64,000 nucleotides of DNA from positions 62,001-126,000 of the forward strand of contig NZ_WXVV01000005.1 in NCBI RefSeq assembly GCF_013433315.1, in the 5' to 3' direction. The stretch comes from Pseudomonas crudilactis. GTDB lineage: Bacteria > Pseudomonadota > Gammaproteobacteria > Pseudomonadales > Pseudomonadaceae. Positions 37,682 through 45,664 of the stretch are shown piece after piece (within the stretch, counting starts at the first letter, position 1; each line of letters opens with the position of its first letter). The position numbers were made by a program, and so were the translations under genes. A model generated the notes under the pieces. The model was not told the DNA's origin. It did not search any database and saw only the letters and a list, made by a program, of their open reading frames with translations.

Positions 37682-39331
37682 ATGAACCTGCATCAGTTCG
37701 CCGAAACCCACGAAGTCACCAACCAGCCACCGTCGCTGGACGGCACCAACCTCTACCGCATCGACCTGCCGTTACAGGAGTGGTCGCGCAGGTTCGGCGC
37801 CGGTTGGGCCGAGTCGCGGATCGATGCCTACGGTGCGCTCGCCGGCGGGCCGTTGATGGAAGCCGGGTTCCTCGCCAATCAGAACAAACCAGCGTTCGCC
37901 AGCCATGACCGCTACGGCCATCGCATCGATCTGGTGGAATTTCATCCGGCCTATCACGAGCTGATGCGCACGGCGATCGAGCATGGCCTGACTTCGCTGC
38001 CATGGGCGCATCCACAGGATGGCGCCCACGTCGCACGCGCCTCGATGACTTATTTGCACAGCCAAGCCGAGGCCGGCAGCGGTTGCCCGTTGACCATGAC
38101 CTTCGCCAGCGTGCCGGCCCTGCGTTTGCAGGCGAATATCGCTGAGCAGTGGCTGCCGAAAGTCCTCTCCAGCGAATACGACCCGCGCAACGTCGGCATG
38201 GCGCACAAGGCCGGCGTGACCATCGGCATGGCCATGACCGAGAAACAGGGCGGAACCGATGTGCGTGCCAACACCACCAAGGCTTATCCGGTCGGCGCCA
38301 GCGGCCCGGGTCAGGCCTATGAGCTGGTCGGGCACAAGTGGTTCTGCTCGGCGCCGATGTGCGATGCCTTCCTGACGCTGGCGCAAACCGACAAGGGCTT
38401 GAGCTGTTTCCTGCTGCCACGGCATCGTCCGGACGACACGCGCAATCAGTTCTACATCCAGCGTCTGAAAAACAAACTCGGCAACCAGTCCAACGCCTCC
38501 AGCGAAGTGGAGTTTCGGGGCGCGCTGGCATGGATGGTCGGCGAAGAAGGGCGCGGCGTGCCAACCATCATCGAGATGGTGGCGATGACCCGCTTCGATT
38601 GCATGGTCGGTTCCAGTGCGTTGATGCGTCAGGCGCTGACCCAGGCCAGCCACCACTGCGCGCACCGCAAGGTCGGCGGCAAGTTGCTCAGCGAACAGCC
38701 GTTGATGCAGAACGTGCTGGCCGATCTGGCCCTGGAAAGCGAAGCCGCGCTAGCCCTCAGTTTGCGCATGGGCAAGGCGCTGGATCATCTGGACGATCGC
38801 CACGAAGCGCAATTCGCGCGGCTGGTGACAGCAGTGGGCAAGTATTGGATCTGCAAACGCGCGCCGGCGATGATCAACGAAGCGGCCGAGTGCATGGGCG
38901 GCGCCGGGTATGTCGAGGACAGCATTCTGCCGCGCCTGTACCGCGAGGCGCCGGTGAACTCGACGTGGGAAGGCTCGGGGAATGTGCAGTGCCTGGATGT
39001 GCTGCGGGCGTTGTCGAAAGAACCGGGTGTGCTGGATGTGTTGTTCAGCGAGCTCGGTGATGGGCATGGCGACAAGCGTCTGGCTGCGCATATTCAGCAA
39101 TTGCAGGTGCAGTTCAAGGATACGAGCGACATTCAGTATCGGGCGCGGCAGTTGACTGAAGATATTGCGCTGGGGTTGCAGGCCAAGCTGTTGCTGGAGG
39201 CCGGTAACTCAGCGGTCAGCGATGCCTTCATTGCCAGCCGTCTGAGCGGTGGCGGCCGGGTGTACGGCGCCTTGCCGCGTGGGCTGGACGTCGAAGCCAT
39301 CGTCGCCCGCTCAACCCCACAAGGTTTCTGA
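37682..39331 (+). CDS. Acyl-CoA dehydrogenase, AidB-like
   Basis: 549 residues, ATG 37682 with CAAGGAG upstream. Longer than ordinary acyl-CoA dehydrogenases and similar in layout to AidB: TNQPPSLDGTNLYRIDLPLQEW at the start, MAMTEKQGGTDVRANTTKA (flavin-contacting strand), GHKWFCSAPMCDAFLTLAQTDKGLSCFLLP, KNKLGNQSNASSEVEF, and ECMGGAGYVEDSILPRLYREAPVNSTWEGSGNVQCLDVLRAL carrying the catalytic-Glu region. E. coli AidB is an FAD protein induced by alkylation that binds DNA; whether this one protects DNA or oxidises an acyl-CoA is open. Confidence 0.9.
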   Translation: MNLHQFAETHEVTNQPPSLDGTNLYRIDLPLQEWSRRFGAGWAESRIDAYGALAGGPLMEAGFLANQNKPAFASHDRYGHRIDLVEFHPAYHELMRTAIEHGLTSLPWAHPQDGAHVARASMTYLHSQAEAGSGCPLTMTFASVPALRLQANIAEQWLPKVLSSEYDPRNVGMAHKAGVTIGMAMTEKQGGTDVRANTTKAYPVGASGPGQAYELVGHKWFCSAPMCDAFLTLAQTDKGLSCFLLPRHRPDDTRNQFYIQRLKNKLGNQSNASSEVEFRGALAWMVGEEGRGVPTIIEMVAMTRFDCMVGSSALMRQALTQASHHCAHRKVGGKLLSEQPLMQNVLADLALESEAALALSLRMGKALDHLDDRHEAQFARLVTAVGKYWICKRAPAMINEAAECMGGAGYVEDSILPRLYREAPVNSTWEGSGNVQCLDVLRALSKEPGVLDVLFSELGDGHGDKRLAAHIQQLQVQFKDTSDIQYRARQLTEDIALGLQAKLLLEAGNSAVSDAFIASRLSGGGRVYGALPRGLDVEAIVARSTPQGF

Positions 39332-39360
39332 ACGCTATCTCCCCAACACTACAAAACCCT

Positions 39361-39448
39361 GTGGGAGCGAGCTTGCTCGCGAAAGCGGTACATCAGTCGA
39401 CATCCATGTTGAATGACAAACCGGATTCGCGAGCAAGCTCGCTCCCAC
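39361..39448. repeat. Paired REP palindrome (GTGGGAGCGAG type)
   Basis: Perfect 23-base arms (39361-39383 and 39426-39448) with a 42-base spacer, between the acyl-CoA dehydrogenase gene and amn. Confidence 0.93.
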
Positions 39449-39560
39449 ATGGGATATCCGTTGATGGGGAGATTTGGGTACACCCACAACGCCACTGTTC
39501 CCGTGACGCCACGATGCAGGCAAGATGAAGCTCTGCAAGTCAGAACACAGGAAGCTGATC

Positions 39561-41024
39561 GTGACCGAAGCGTTTATTGTCGTTCAAACCGCCGAACAAG
39601 CCGTGGACCGTCTGGCCGAGTTGCATGAGCGGGCCACCACTGCGCTGAATTCGGCGCTCAAGCGTTACCTCAAGGATCGCGTCGAACCCGACGCTGCGCA
39701 GCGTGCTCTGTTTCGTTATCCCGAACTGCGTCTGACCTACCATTGCCAGGGCGAAGTCCCGCAGACCACCCGCGCTTATGCCAAGGTGCAACTGCCAGGC
39801 ACTTACAGCGTCACCGTCACCCACCCGGCGGCATTCCGCAAATACCTGCTCGAACAACTTGTGCCGTTGATGCACGATTTCACCGTGACCGTGGAAGTCG
39901 GCGTCAGTCAGCAGAACATTCCGTATCCGTACGTGGTCGAGCAGGGCGATGAACTCGCCGGCTCCGGCGTCACCGCTGCCGTGCTGGCGCGGGTGTTCCC
40001 GAGTACCGACCTGTCCGCCGCCACCGATGGCATCGCCGACGGTCTCTATGACTGGGAAAACACTGATCCGCTGCCGCTGGCGCTGTTCGACGCCGCGCGT
40101 GTGGATTTCTCGCTGCGCCGTCTGGTGCATTACACCGGCAGCGACTGGCGCCATGTGCAGCCGTGGATTCTGCTGACCAACTATCACCGCTACGTTGACC
40201 AATTCATCGTTCATGGTCTGGAGCAGTTGCGCCGCGATCCGCGTTTTGTGCGCATGGTGTTGCCGGGCAACGTGATCATCGAGAAGGGCATGGATCACGG
40301 CGAAGCGTCGGCGATTGCCGCCGGTGTGGTCTGGCACCGTTATCAGATGCCGGCCTATCACCTGATCGCCAGCGATGGCCACGGCGTCACGCTGGTCAAC
40401 ATCGGTGTCGGGCCGTCCAACGCCAAGAACATCACCGACCACTTGGCGGTGCTGCGTCCGCATTGCTGGCTGATGATCGGCCACTGCGGTGGCCTGCGTC
40501 AGTCGCAGACCATTGGCGACTACGTGCTGGCTCACGCTTATATGCGTCGCGATGGCATTCTCGACCGTGTGGTGCCGCCGAACATTCCGATCCCGGCACT
40601 GGCCGAAGTGCAAATGGCGCTGCAACAAGCAGCGGCGAATGTCACCGGCGAGAAGGGCGATGACCTGAAAAAACGCCTGCGCACCGGCACCGTGCTGACC
40701 TACGACGACCGTAACTGGGAGCTGCGCTGGGCGCAGGAACGGCCGTTGATCAACCTGTCCCGCGCCGTGGCGGTGGACATGGAAAGCGGCACGATTGCCG
40801 CGCAGGGTTACCGCTTGCGAGTGCCGTACGGCACGTTGCTCTGCGTTTCGGACAAACCGCTGCACAGCGAAATCAAGCTGCCGGGTTCGGCCAACGCCTT
40901 CTATGAACGCGCGGTCAGCCAGCACTTGAAGATCGGCATCGAAGCGGTGGACCTGCTGCGCACCGAACTCAACTCGCTGCACTCGCGCAAACTGCGCAGC
41001 TTCGACGAGCCGCCGTTCCGTTAA
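39561..41024 (+). CDS. amn: AMP nucleosidase
   Basis: Splits AMP into adenine and ribose-5-phosphate, trimming the adenylate pool. 487 residues from the GTG at 39561, which has AGGAAG 7 bases upstream; an ATG 12 codons earlier (39525) lacks such a site. The N-terminal AMP_N domain (about 1-180) regulates activity. The C-terminal nucleoside-phosphorylase fold has GSDWRHVQPWILLTNYHRYVDQF, NIGVGPSNAKNITDHLAVLRPHCWLMIGHCGGLRQSQ and VAVDMESGTIAAQGYRLRVPYGTLLCVSDKPLHSE. Confidence 0.95.
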   Translation: MTEAFIVVQTAEQAVDRLAELHERATTALNSALKRYLKDRVEPDAAQRALFRYPELRLTYHCQGEVPQTTRAYAKVQLPGTYSVTVTHPAAFRKYLLEQLVPLMHDFTVTVEVGVSQQNIPYPYVVEQGDELAGSGVTAAVLARVFPSTDLSAATDGIADGLYDWENTDPLPLALFDAARVDFSLRRLVHYTGSDWRHVQPWILLTNYHRYVDQFIVHGLEQLRRDPRFVRMVLPGNVIIEKGMDHGEASAIAAGVVWHRYQMPAYHLIASDGHGVTLVNIGVGPSNAKNITDHLAVLRPHCWLMIGHCGGLRQSQTIGDYVLAHAYMRRDGILDRVVPPNIPIPALAEVQMALQQAAANVTGEKGDDLKKRLRTGTVLTYDDRNWELRWAQERPLINLSRAVAVDMESGTIAAQGYRLRVPYGTLLCVSDKPLHSEIKLPGSANAFYERAVSQHLKIGIEAVDLLRTELNSLHSRKLRSFDEPPFR

Positions 41025-41097
41025 CGGTTAGTCGTGGTCATTTGGCGGTCGGGGCACTAGCATTGTCAGCCCTGATCGCTAAATGTTTGCTCTCCCT

Positions 41098-41733
41098 ATG
41101 TCTCGTCCCCCGCGTCCACCTTCCCGCCGCCCCGGCGTGAAGCCTCAGTCGTCTTCGCCGCGCCGTGTTGCCAAGGCACCTCCGGCCGAGCCGAAACTGA
41201 TCCTGTTCAACAAACCGTTCGATGTGCTGACGCAATTCAGCGACGGCGAAGGGCGGGCGACGCTCAAGGATTTCATCGATGTGCCTGGCATCTACCCCGC
41301 CGGACGCCTTGATCGTGACAGCGAAGGGTTGTTGCTGCTGACCAATGACGGCCAGTTGCAGGCGCGCATCGCCGATCCGAAACACAAATTGGCGAAGACC
41401 TATTGGGTGCAGGTCGAAGGCGTGCCGACAGCCGAGCAGTTGCAGCGCTTGCGTGATGGCGTCGAGTTGAATGACGGCATGACCTTGCCTGCCGAAGCGC
41501 GGCAGTTGGACGAGCCTGAGTTGTGGCCGCGCAATCCGCCGGTACGCTTTCGCGCGACCATACCGACGTCGTGGCTGGAGTTGGTGATTCGCGAAGGGCG
41601 CAACCGGCAGGTACGGCGCATGACCGCGGCGGTCGGGCTGCCGACGTTGCGGCTGGTGCGGGTGAAGATTGGCGACTGGTCGATCGAAGGGCTTGATCAG
41701 GGCCAGTGGAAGGAAGTGCCGGCGCGCTTATAG
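41098..41733 (+). CDS. rluE: 23S rRNA pseudouridine synthase RluE
   Basis: Makes pseudouridine 2457 in 23S rRNA in E. coli. 211 residues from ATG 41098 ([13 protein letters not shown]). A basic Pro-rich N-terminus (about 30 residues) precedes the catalytic domain with [32 protein letters not shown] (catalytic D72), KTYWVQVEG and [27 protein letters not shown]. No S4 domain, as expected for RluE. The last 6 bases overlap the convergent DUF2788 gene. Confidence 0.94.
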   Translation: MSRPPRPPSRRPGVKPQSSSPRRVAKAPPAEPKLILFNKPFDVLTQFSDGEGRATLKDFIDVPGIYPAGRLDRDSEGLLLLTNDGQLQARIADPKHKLAKTYWVQVEGVPTAEQLQRLRDGVELNDGMTLPAEARQLDEPELWPRNPPVRFRATIPTSWLELVIREGRNRQVRRMTAAVGLPTLRLVRVKIGDWSIEGLDQGQWKEVPARL

Positions 41734-41937
41734 AGCGCCGGATTCGATCAGGCCGATCACCACACTTTTGATGATGAACGCGGCCACGCCCAGGCCCAGT
41801 ACGAAAAACAGAATGAACGAGCCGAAGCGCCCGGCCTTGGACTTCTTCGCCAGATCCCAGACGATGAAACCCATGAAAATGATCAGGATGCTGACCAGAC
41901 CGGTCATCATCCACTCTTCTAATAGTGCTGGATCCAT
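41728..41937 (-). CDS. DUF2788 family small membrane protein
   Basis: 69 residues from ATG 41937 ([11 protein letters not shown]). Two membrane segments: [18 protein letters not shown] (about 12-29) and [23 protein letters not shown] (about 37-60), with a basic KKSKAGR turn between. The family is known only as DUF2788 in gammaproteobacteria; function unknown. It is convergent with rluE, overlapping by 6 bases. Confidence 0.85.
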   Translation of the reverse strand: MDPALLEEWMMTGLVSILIIFMGFIVWDLAKKSKAGRFGSFILFFVLGLGVAAFIIKSVVIGLIESGAL

Positions 41938-42033
41938 TGGGTTTCTCCGACGCGGCGCGGCTAAAAGGGCGCGGCGAGTATACGCCAAGGTGTGTGGGGT
42001 GGCATTGATCTGGGTCTGATCCGAGGCCTTTAG

Positions 42034-42209
42034 CCCTCACCCTAGCCCTCTCCCGGAGGGAGAGGGGACTGACCGGCGGATGCTCGCAAAATGCGCCGAC
42101 CTGAACGTTCTGTTGTGAATCCATAATCGACTCAATCTTTCAAGTCGATGTATGACAGCAGACACCTCGGTCAGCCCCCTCTCCCTCCGGGAGAGGGCTG
42201 GGGTGAGGG
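42034..42209. mobile_element. MITE-like inverted-repeat element, copy 1 (176 bp)
   Basis: 41-base terminal inverted repeats (42034-42074 and 42169-42209) differ at two positions; each arm is itself palindromic (CTCTCCC-GGAGGGAGAG). The interior of about 94 bases has no gene. The same element, with related interior (GCGCCGACCTGA, GTTGTGAATCCATAA, GTCGATGTATG, CAGACACCTCGGTC), recurs at 55336-55559. The right arm ends 9 bases before the stop of the AsnC-type gene. It has no transposase, so any movement would need help from elsewhere. Confidence 0.8.
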
Positions 42210-42218
42210 TGCCCTTGA

Positions 42219-42698
42219 TCAGCTACGCAAATGAGTCAGCGGCAATTCGGTGCTGTTGAGCACCTGATTCAGCACAAAACTCGAGCGCACGCTGGTCACC
42301 CCTTCAATCCGGGTCAAATGCCCCAGCAACAATTTCTGATAGTGATCCATATCCGGCACCACCACTTTCAACTGGTAATCCGCATCCACCCCCGTCACCA
42401 GACTGCACTCCAGCACCTGCGGCAACGTACGAATCGCCGCTTCGAAGTTCTCAAAACGCTCCGGCGTATGCCGGTCCATGCCGATCAGCACATACGCCGT
42501 CAGGCTCAACCCAAGCATCTTGCGATCGAGCAATGCGACCTGACGCGAGATATAACCGTCGTCTTCCAGTTGCTTGACCCGACGCGAGCAAGGGGACGGC
42601 GACAGACCGATGCGCTCGGCCAACTCCTGGTTGGAGATGCGGGCGTCGCGCTGCAATTCCGCCAAAATGCTCAGGTCGTAACGGTCGAGTTTGCTCAT
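42219..42698 (-). CDS. Lrp/AsnC-family transcription regulator
   Basis: 159 residues from ATG 42698 (MSKLDRYDL). The helix-turn-helix (about 5-50) reads LDRYDLSILAELQRDARISNQELAERIGLSPSPCSRRVKQLEDDGYI, followed by the RAM/AsnC effector domain (about 68-145) with YVLIGMDRH and ECSLVTGVDADYQLKVVVPDMDHYQKLLLGHLTRIEGVTSVRSSFVL. It probably senses an amino acid. The gene is divergent from the candidate RNA and DUF6515 gene, and possible Lrp-type half sites lie in front of it. Confidence 0.93.
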   Translation of the reverse strand: MSKLDRYDLSILAELQRDARISNQELAERIGLSPSPCSRRVKQLEDDGYISRQVALLDRKMLGLSLTAYVLIGMDRHTPERFENFEAAIRTLPQVLECSLVTGVDADYQLKVVVPDMDHYQKLLLGHLTRIEGVTSVRSSFVLNQVLNSTELPLTHLRS

Positions 42699-42720
42699 CA
42701 ATCTGTCCTTGTTTGTAACT

Positions 42721-42789
42721 ATTGCGGAGGATTATCTATCCAGGGTTAAAAATTGCGCAAGTGGTGTTTATTTCAGCAATCTTCGCAAT
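42721..42789. promoter_or_regulatory. Possible operator of the Lrp/AsnC regulator
   Basis: Related half sites ATTGCGGAGGAT (42721-42732) and, inverted, ATCTTCGCAAT (42779-42789) lie about 57 bases apart immediately upstream of the regulator's start, with another TTGCGCAA palindrome at 42753-42760 between them. Octameric Lrp-type proteins bind such spaced sites and usually autoregulate. Inference from symmetry only. Confidence 0.35.
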
Positions 42790-42819
42790 CCTCTGTCGCG
42801 GCCTCAGGCCTATTCTTAT

Positions 42820-43012
42820 CACCAGAATCACTGCTCGGTAACACAGTCCACGCGGCCCGCCCCATCCGGCCTGCCGCGGCCGCCACCCCCACCGGGGTTG
42901 TGCCGGCCCCCGAGCTGCACACTGTCCAGAAGACGGCGTGAGGTGAGCCGACGTCAAAAGCGTCGAGCCAGGACGAAGTTCTCTAGAAGGGAGGCCGACG
43001 GGTCTCCCTTTT
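42820..43012 (+). ncRNA. Candidate noncoding RNA or leader ending in an intrinsic terminator
   Basis: A GC-rich stretch (about 42850-42945) followed by AAGGGAG-(10 bases)-CTCCCTT and a run of six T (42988-43014) ends inside an intergenic region of 448 bases. The T-run shows it stops a plus-strand transcript that starts after the regulator's promoter; TATTCT at 42811 is a possible -10. C-rich stretches (CCACCCCCACC, GGCCCCCGAG) might be single-stranded loops. A short plus frame (to TGA 42941) has high third-position GC but no ribosome site, so a leader peptide cannot be excluded. Confidence 0.4.
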
Positions 43013-43014
43013 TT
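42988..43014 (+). terminator. Intrinsic terminator of the candidate RNA
   Basis: Seven-base-pair stem AAGGGAG/CTCCCTT around GCCGACGGGT, followed by TTTT. It lies about 130 bases before the DUF6515 gene, so that gene must have a separate promoter or be controlled by read-through. Confidence 0.7.
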
Positions 43015-43146
43015 CTTGCCTGCGATTTCATGTGGCGGCGCTCAATAAATAAGTTGCGCGACTGATAACCTGTTGCAGAACCGGATGTTCCCGACCCGGT
43101 CTTAGTTACAGGCCGCCCTTAATTACAGGCCTCAGTGAGGAAAAGC

Positions 43147-44220
43147 ATGAAGTCGCGCATCTGGCGTCTGGCCGGTGTTGGTGTGTTGTGTGTGAGTGTC
43201 AGTGTGCAAGCGCTGGCCGATGACCCTGAAAGCCGCAGCCCGAATGGCAATGGTAACGGCGGACGCGGGCCGGAGCATCAGGGCAACAATCAGGGGCATG
43301 GCGGCAATAATCAGCAGCCACGTCCGCAGAACAATCAACCGCCGCAGAATCAACCGCGCCCGCAGAACAACGAGATCATTCGTGGCGACAACAGCCGCCA
43401 GTTCGAGCACAACGGCCAGCAGCACAATAACAATGGTCAATGGCAAAACCACGACCAGAACCGCCCGGCCTATAACCCCAACCCGGTGCGTCAACCACCA
43501 CCGCCGCCGCAACTACCAGCCAACAGCCTGCCGATCCAGCCACGGCCCGACACCGTGCGCCAGACTCAGGAGCCGCGTCAGGGCTACTACCGCGACGAGC
43601 GTCCACAAAACGGTTACCACAACCAGCAATGGCAGACCGGTAACCGGCCCAACGATAATCGCTGGCCGGGCCGCCCCGACGGGCACGGCAATGGCTGGGG
43701 CCCGGGGCCGCAATATCGGCCGGGGCATGTGATCGATCGCTTCCCGGATCGCGATTACCGCGTGCCGTATCGTGGCCAGGATTACTTCTTCTCCGGCGGC
43801 TACTGGTATCGCCCGCAAGGCCCGCGCTACATCGTCGTGCAACCGCCGCGCGGGATCCGCATCCAGTATTTGCCGGATTACGCCCGTGAAGTGTGGATTG
43901 GTGGTTCGCTATTGTTTCTCGCCGCCGGTTCCTACTACGCCTATCAGGAAGCGACGCAGGATTACGTGGTCGTCGAGCCGCCGGTGCAGCAACAACCGCA
44001 GCCGCAATCACAAGGCTATGACGTCGAAGCGTATCCGGCCAACGGCCAGTCGCCGGAGCAGGTGCAGCAGGACGGCTACCAGTGCTATCAGTATGCGGTG
44101 CAGCAAAGCGGTTTCGACCCGCGCACCGCGACCTATCAGCCGGCGCCCGAAGTGGTTCAGGCGTACCGACAGGCTCAGGGCAACTGCCTGAGCAGTCGCG
44201 GTTATCAGGTCAGTTACTGA
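43147..44220 (+). CDS. Secreted DUF6515-type protein with Asn/Gln/Pro-rich linker
   Basis: 357 residues from ATG 43147 with GAGGAAAAG upstream. Signal peptide ends near ALA-DD (24). Residues 25-185 are low complexity, dominated by Asn, Gln, Pro, Gly and Arg, with repeated PQNN/RPQNN units. Residues about 190-265 form the conserved part (RDYRVPYRGQDYFFSGGYWYRPQGPRYIVVQPPRG, IQYLPDYAREVWIGG) that I associate with DUF6515. A short membrane-like stretch and a Cys-containing tail (YQCYQYAVQQSGFDP, AQGNCLSSRGYQ) end it. Probably periplasmic or outer-membrane; function unknown. Overlaps the convergent CDF gene by 7 bases. Confidence 0.85.
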   Translation: MKSRIWRLAGVGVLCVSVSVQALADDPESRSPNGNGNGGRGPEHQGNNQGHGGNNQQPRPQNNQPPQNQPRPQNNEIIRGDNSRQFEHNGQQHNNNGQWQNHDQNRPAYNPNPVRQPPPPPQLPANSLPIQPRPDTVRQTQEPRQGYYRDERPQNGYHNQQWQTGNRPNDNRWPGRPDGHGNGWGPGPQYRPGHVIDRFPDRDYRVPYRGQDYFFSGGYWYRPQGPRYIVVQPPRGIRIQYLPDYAREVWIGGSLLFLAAGSYYAYQEATQDYVVVEPPVQQQPQPQSQGYDVEAYPANGQSPEQVQQDGYQCYQYAVQQSGFDPRTATYQPAPEVVQAYRQAQGNCLSSRGYQVSY

Positions 44221-45122
44221 AGCCGGGTTTGTGCCCGTTCAGACTTGACCACTTCCTGCGGGTCGGCGTGCACCAGCACTTCGGCTCGCGGGTAGGCCTT
44301 GTGGATGGCATCGGCGGCTTGATCGCTGATGCCGTGCGCCACTGACAGCGTCAACTCTCCCGGCAATTCCAGGTGCAACTGCACGAACCAGTGGTTGCCG
44401 GAGATCCGCGTGCGCAGGTCATGCGCTCCCAACACCCCCGGCACACTGCAGGCCAGTTCGAGCATGTGCTGGCTGACGTCGGTTGGCAGTTCTTCATCCA
44501 TCAACACCGAAAAACTTTCCCGGGCAATCTGGATCGCGCTCCACAGAATGTACCCGGCAATTCCCAGACCGAACCACGCATCCAGTTGTTCAAAACCAAA
44601 CCCGGCGAGGATCAGCGCAATCAGGATGCTGCCGTTGAGCAACATGTCCGAGCGATAGTGCAGTGAATCCGCGCGTACCGCGTTGGAGCCGGTCTGCTTG
44701 ATCACCCGATGCTGCAACACCAGCAACGCCGCCGTCAGCAGCAGCGAAAACACGATCACACCGATGCTCAGCCACGGCGCCCCGAGCGGTTGTGGATCAT
44801 GAAGTCGTTCGTACGCCTGAAACGCGATCAACACAGCACTACCGCCAATGAACAGCGCCTGCGCCATGCCCGCCAGCGATTCCGCCTTGCCGTGACCATA
44901 ACGGTGATCGTCATCGGCCGGGCGCAACGCGTAATGCACCGCCAGCAGATTGAGCAGCGAAGTGACGCCATCCAGCGCCGAGTCGGTGAGGCCGGCGAGC
45001 ATGCTCACCGAACCGCTCAGCCACCAGGCGATGGCTTTGGCGATGATCAGTGTGCACGCGACCGCCACTGAGGCGCGGGTCGCCAGCCGCAGCAGGCGAG
45101 CGTGTTCGGGGCTGGATGTCAT
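44214..45122 (-). CDS. Cation diffusion facilitator (FieF/CzcD-type) transporter
   Basis: 302 residues. Proton-driven efflux of divalent metals such as Zn or Fe. Six membrane spans in the first 210 residues with metal-site sequences SMLAGLTDSALDGVTSLLNLLAVHYALRPADDDHRYGHGKAESLAG and LHYRSDMLLNGSILIALIL (HxxxD of the transport site). The C-terminal cytoplasmic domain (about 210-295) has LELACSVPGVLGAHDLRTRISGNHWFVQLHLELPGELTLSVAHGI. It matches PA3963 by position and is closest to FieF; the exact metal is not readable. Confidence 0.92.
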   Translation of the reverse strand: MTSSPEHARLLRLATRASVAVACTLIIAKAIAWWLSGSVSMLAGLTDSALDGVTSLLNLLAVHYALRPADDDHRYGHGKAESLAGMAQALFIGGSAVLIAFQAYERLHDPQPLGAPWLSIGVIVFSLLLTAALLVLQHRVIKQTGSNAVRADSLHYRSDMLLNGSILIALILAGFGFEQLDAWFGLGIAGYILWSAIQIARESFSVLMDEELPTDVSQHMLELACSVPGVLGAHDLRTRISGNHWFVQLHLELPGELTLSVAHGISDQAADAIHKAYPRAEVLVHADPQEVVKSERAQTRLQ

Positions 45123-45134
45123 TGAACGTCCTTT

Positions 45135-45554
45135 TCAGGCGGCGGGTTGCAGGCCGAACATCGCCAGTTGTTGAGTGCTGCCCTTGTGTTGAATCAGGCG
45201 CGGATCATCCAGTGGGAAATCTCGGCCCAACTCGCTTTCGAGAATAGCCTGCAGCTTGTGATTATCGACCTGACCGTCCGGGCCGATGGCTTGCTTGAGT
45301 TTGGCCGGATCGATCTGTGCGGTGTGGCCCGGTTCGAAATAGATCGCGCCGGTGGCGAAGTCGACGGCAAACGCGATCAGCCCGGGAATGACGTAGAACA
45401 GCAAGCCCACGGCGTCGAGCACGGCAATCGCCGGGTCGATCTTGCCGTCGATCTGACCGCGCCGGTCCGGGTAGAAAATCGAACCGCACGCCGTGATTTG
45501 CGTGAGCAGGGTGGCGACCAGTACACCGCCGATCAGGCGAAAAGGTAAGCGCAT
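45135..45554 (-). CDS. Conserved lipoprotein, unknown function
   Basis: 139 residues from ATG 45554 (MRLPFRLIGGVLVATLLTQ) with GGAG/AGATTT upstream. Lipobox ITAC makes it a lipoprotein with Cys at about 23; GSIFYPDRRGQIDGKIDPAIAVLDAVGLLFYVIPGLIAFAVDFATGAIYF follows, containing one hydrophobic segment, as in YceK-like lipoproteins. The C-terminus is hydrophilic. It lies 12 bases upstream of the CDF transporter gene on the same strand, probably one transcript, and its start is 110 bases from divergent hrpB. Confidence 0.85.
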   Translation of the reverse strand: MRLPFRLIGGVLVATLLTQITACGSIFYPDRRGQIDGKIDPAIAVLDAVGLLFYVIPGLIAFAVDFATGAIYFEPGHTAQIDPAKLKQAIGPDGQVDNHKLQAILESELGRDFPLDDPRLIQHKGSTQQLAMFGLQPAA

Positions 45555-45664
45555 GGGAAAATCTCCTGAGTCATCTGATAACGAAGCTTCGTCTTGTGAA
45601 GTTAAGACCCTGACGAACGCCAAGCAGTTCGCCGTTATACTCGGGCCTCTGTTTTGGAGCCAGC

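Noticed and set aside
42030..42210. CRISPR array or tandem repeat suggested by the repeated CCCTCTCC strings
   Set aside because: Only two inverted arms, no regular direct repeats or spacers; explained by the MITE-like element.
42753..42941. Small plus-strand frame with GC-rich third positions
   Set aside because: It starts at a TTG with no ribosome site, and its Pro/Ala-rich product is what GC-rich DNA gives by chance. Kept only as an alternative reading of the candidate RNA.
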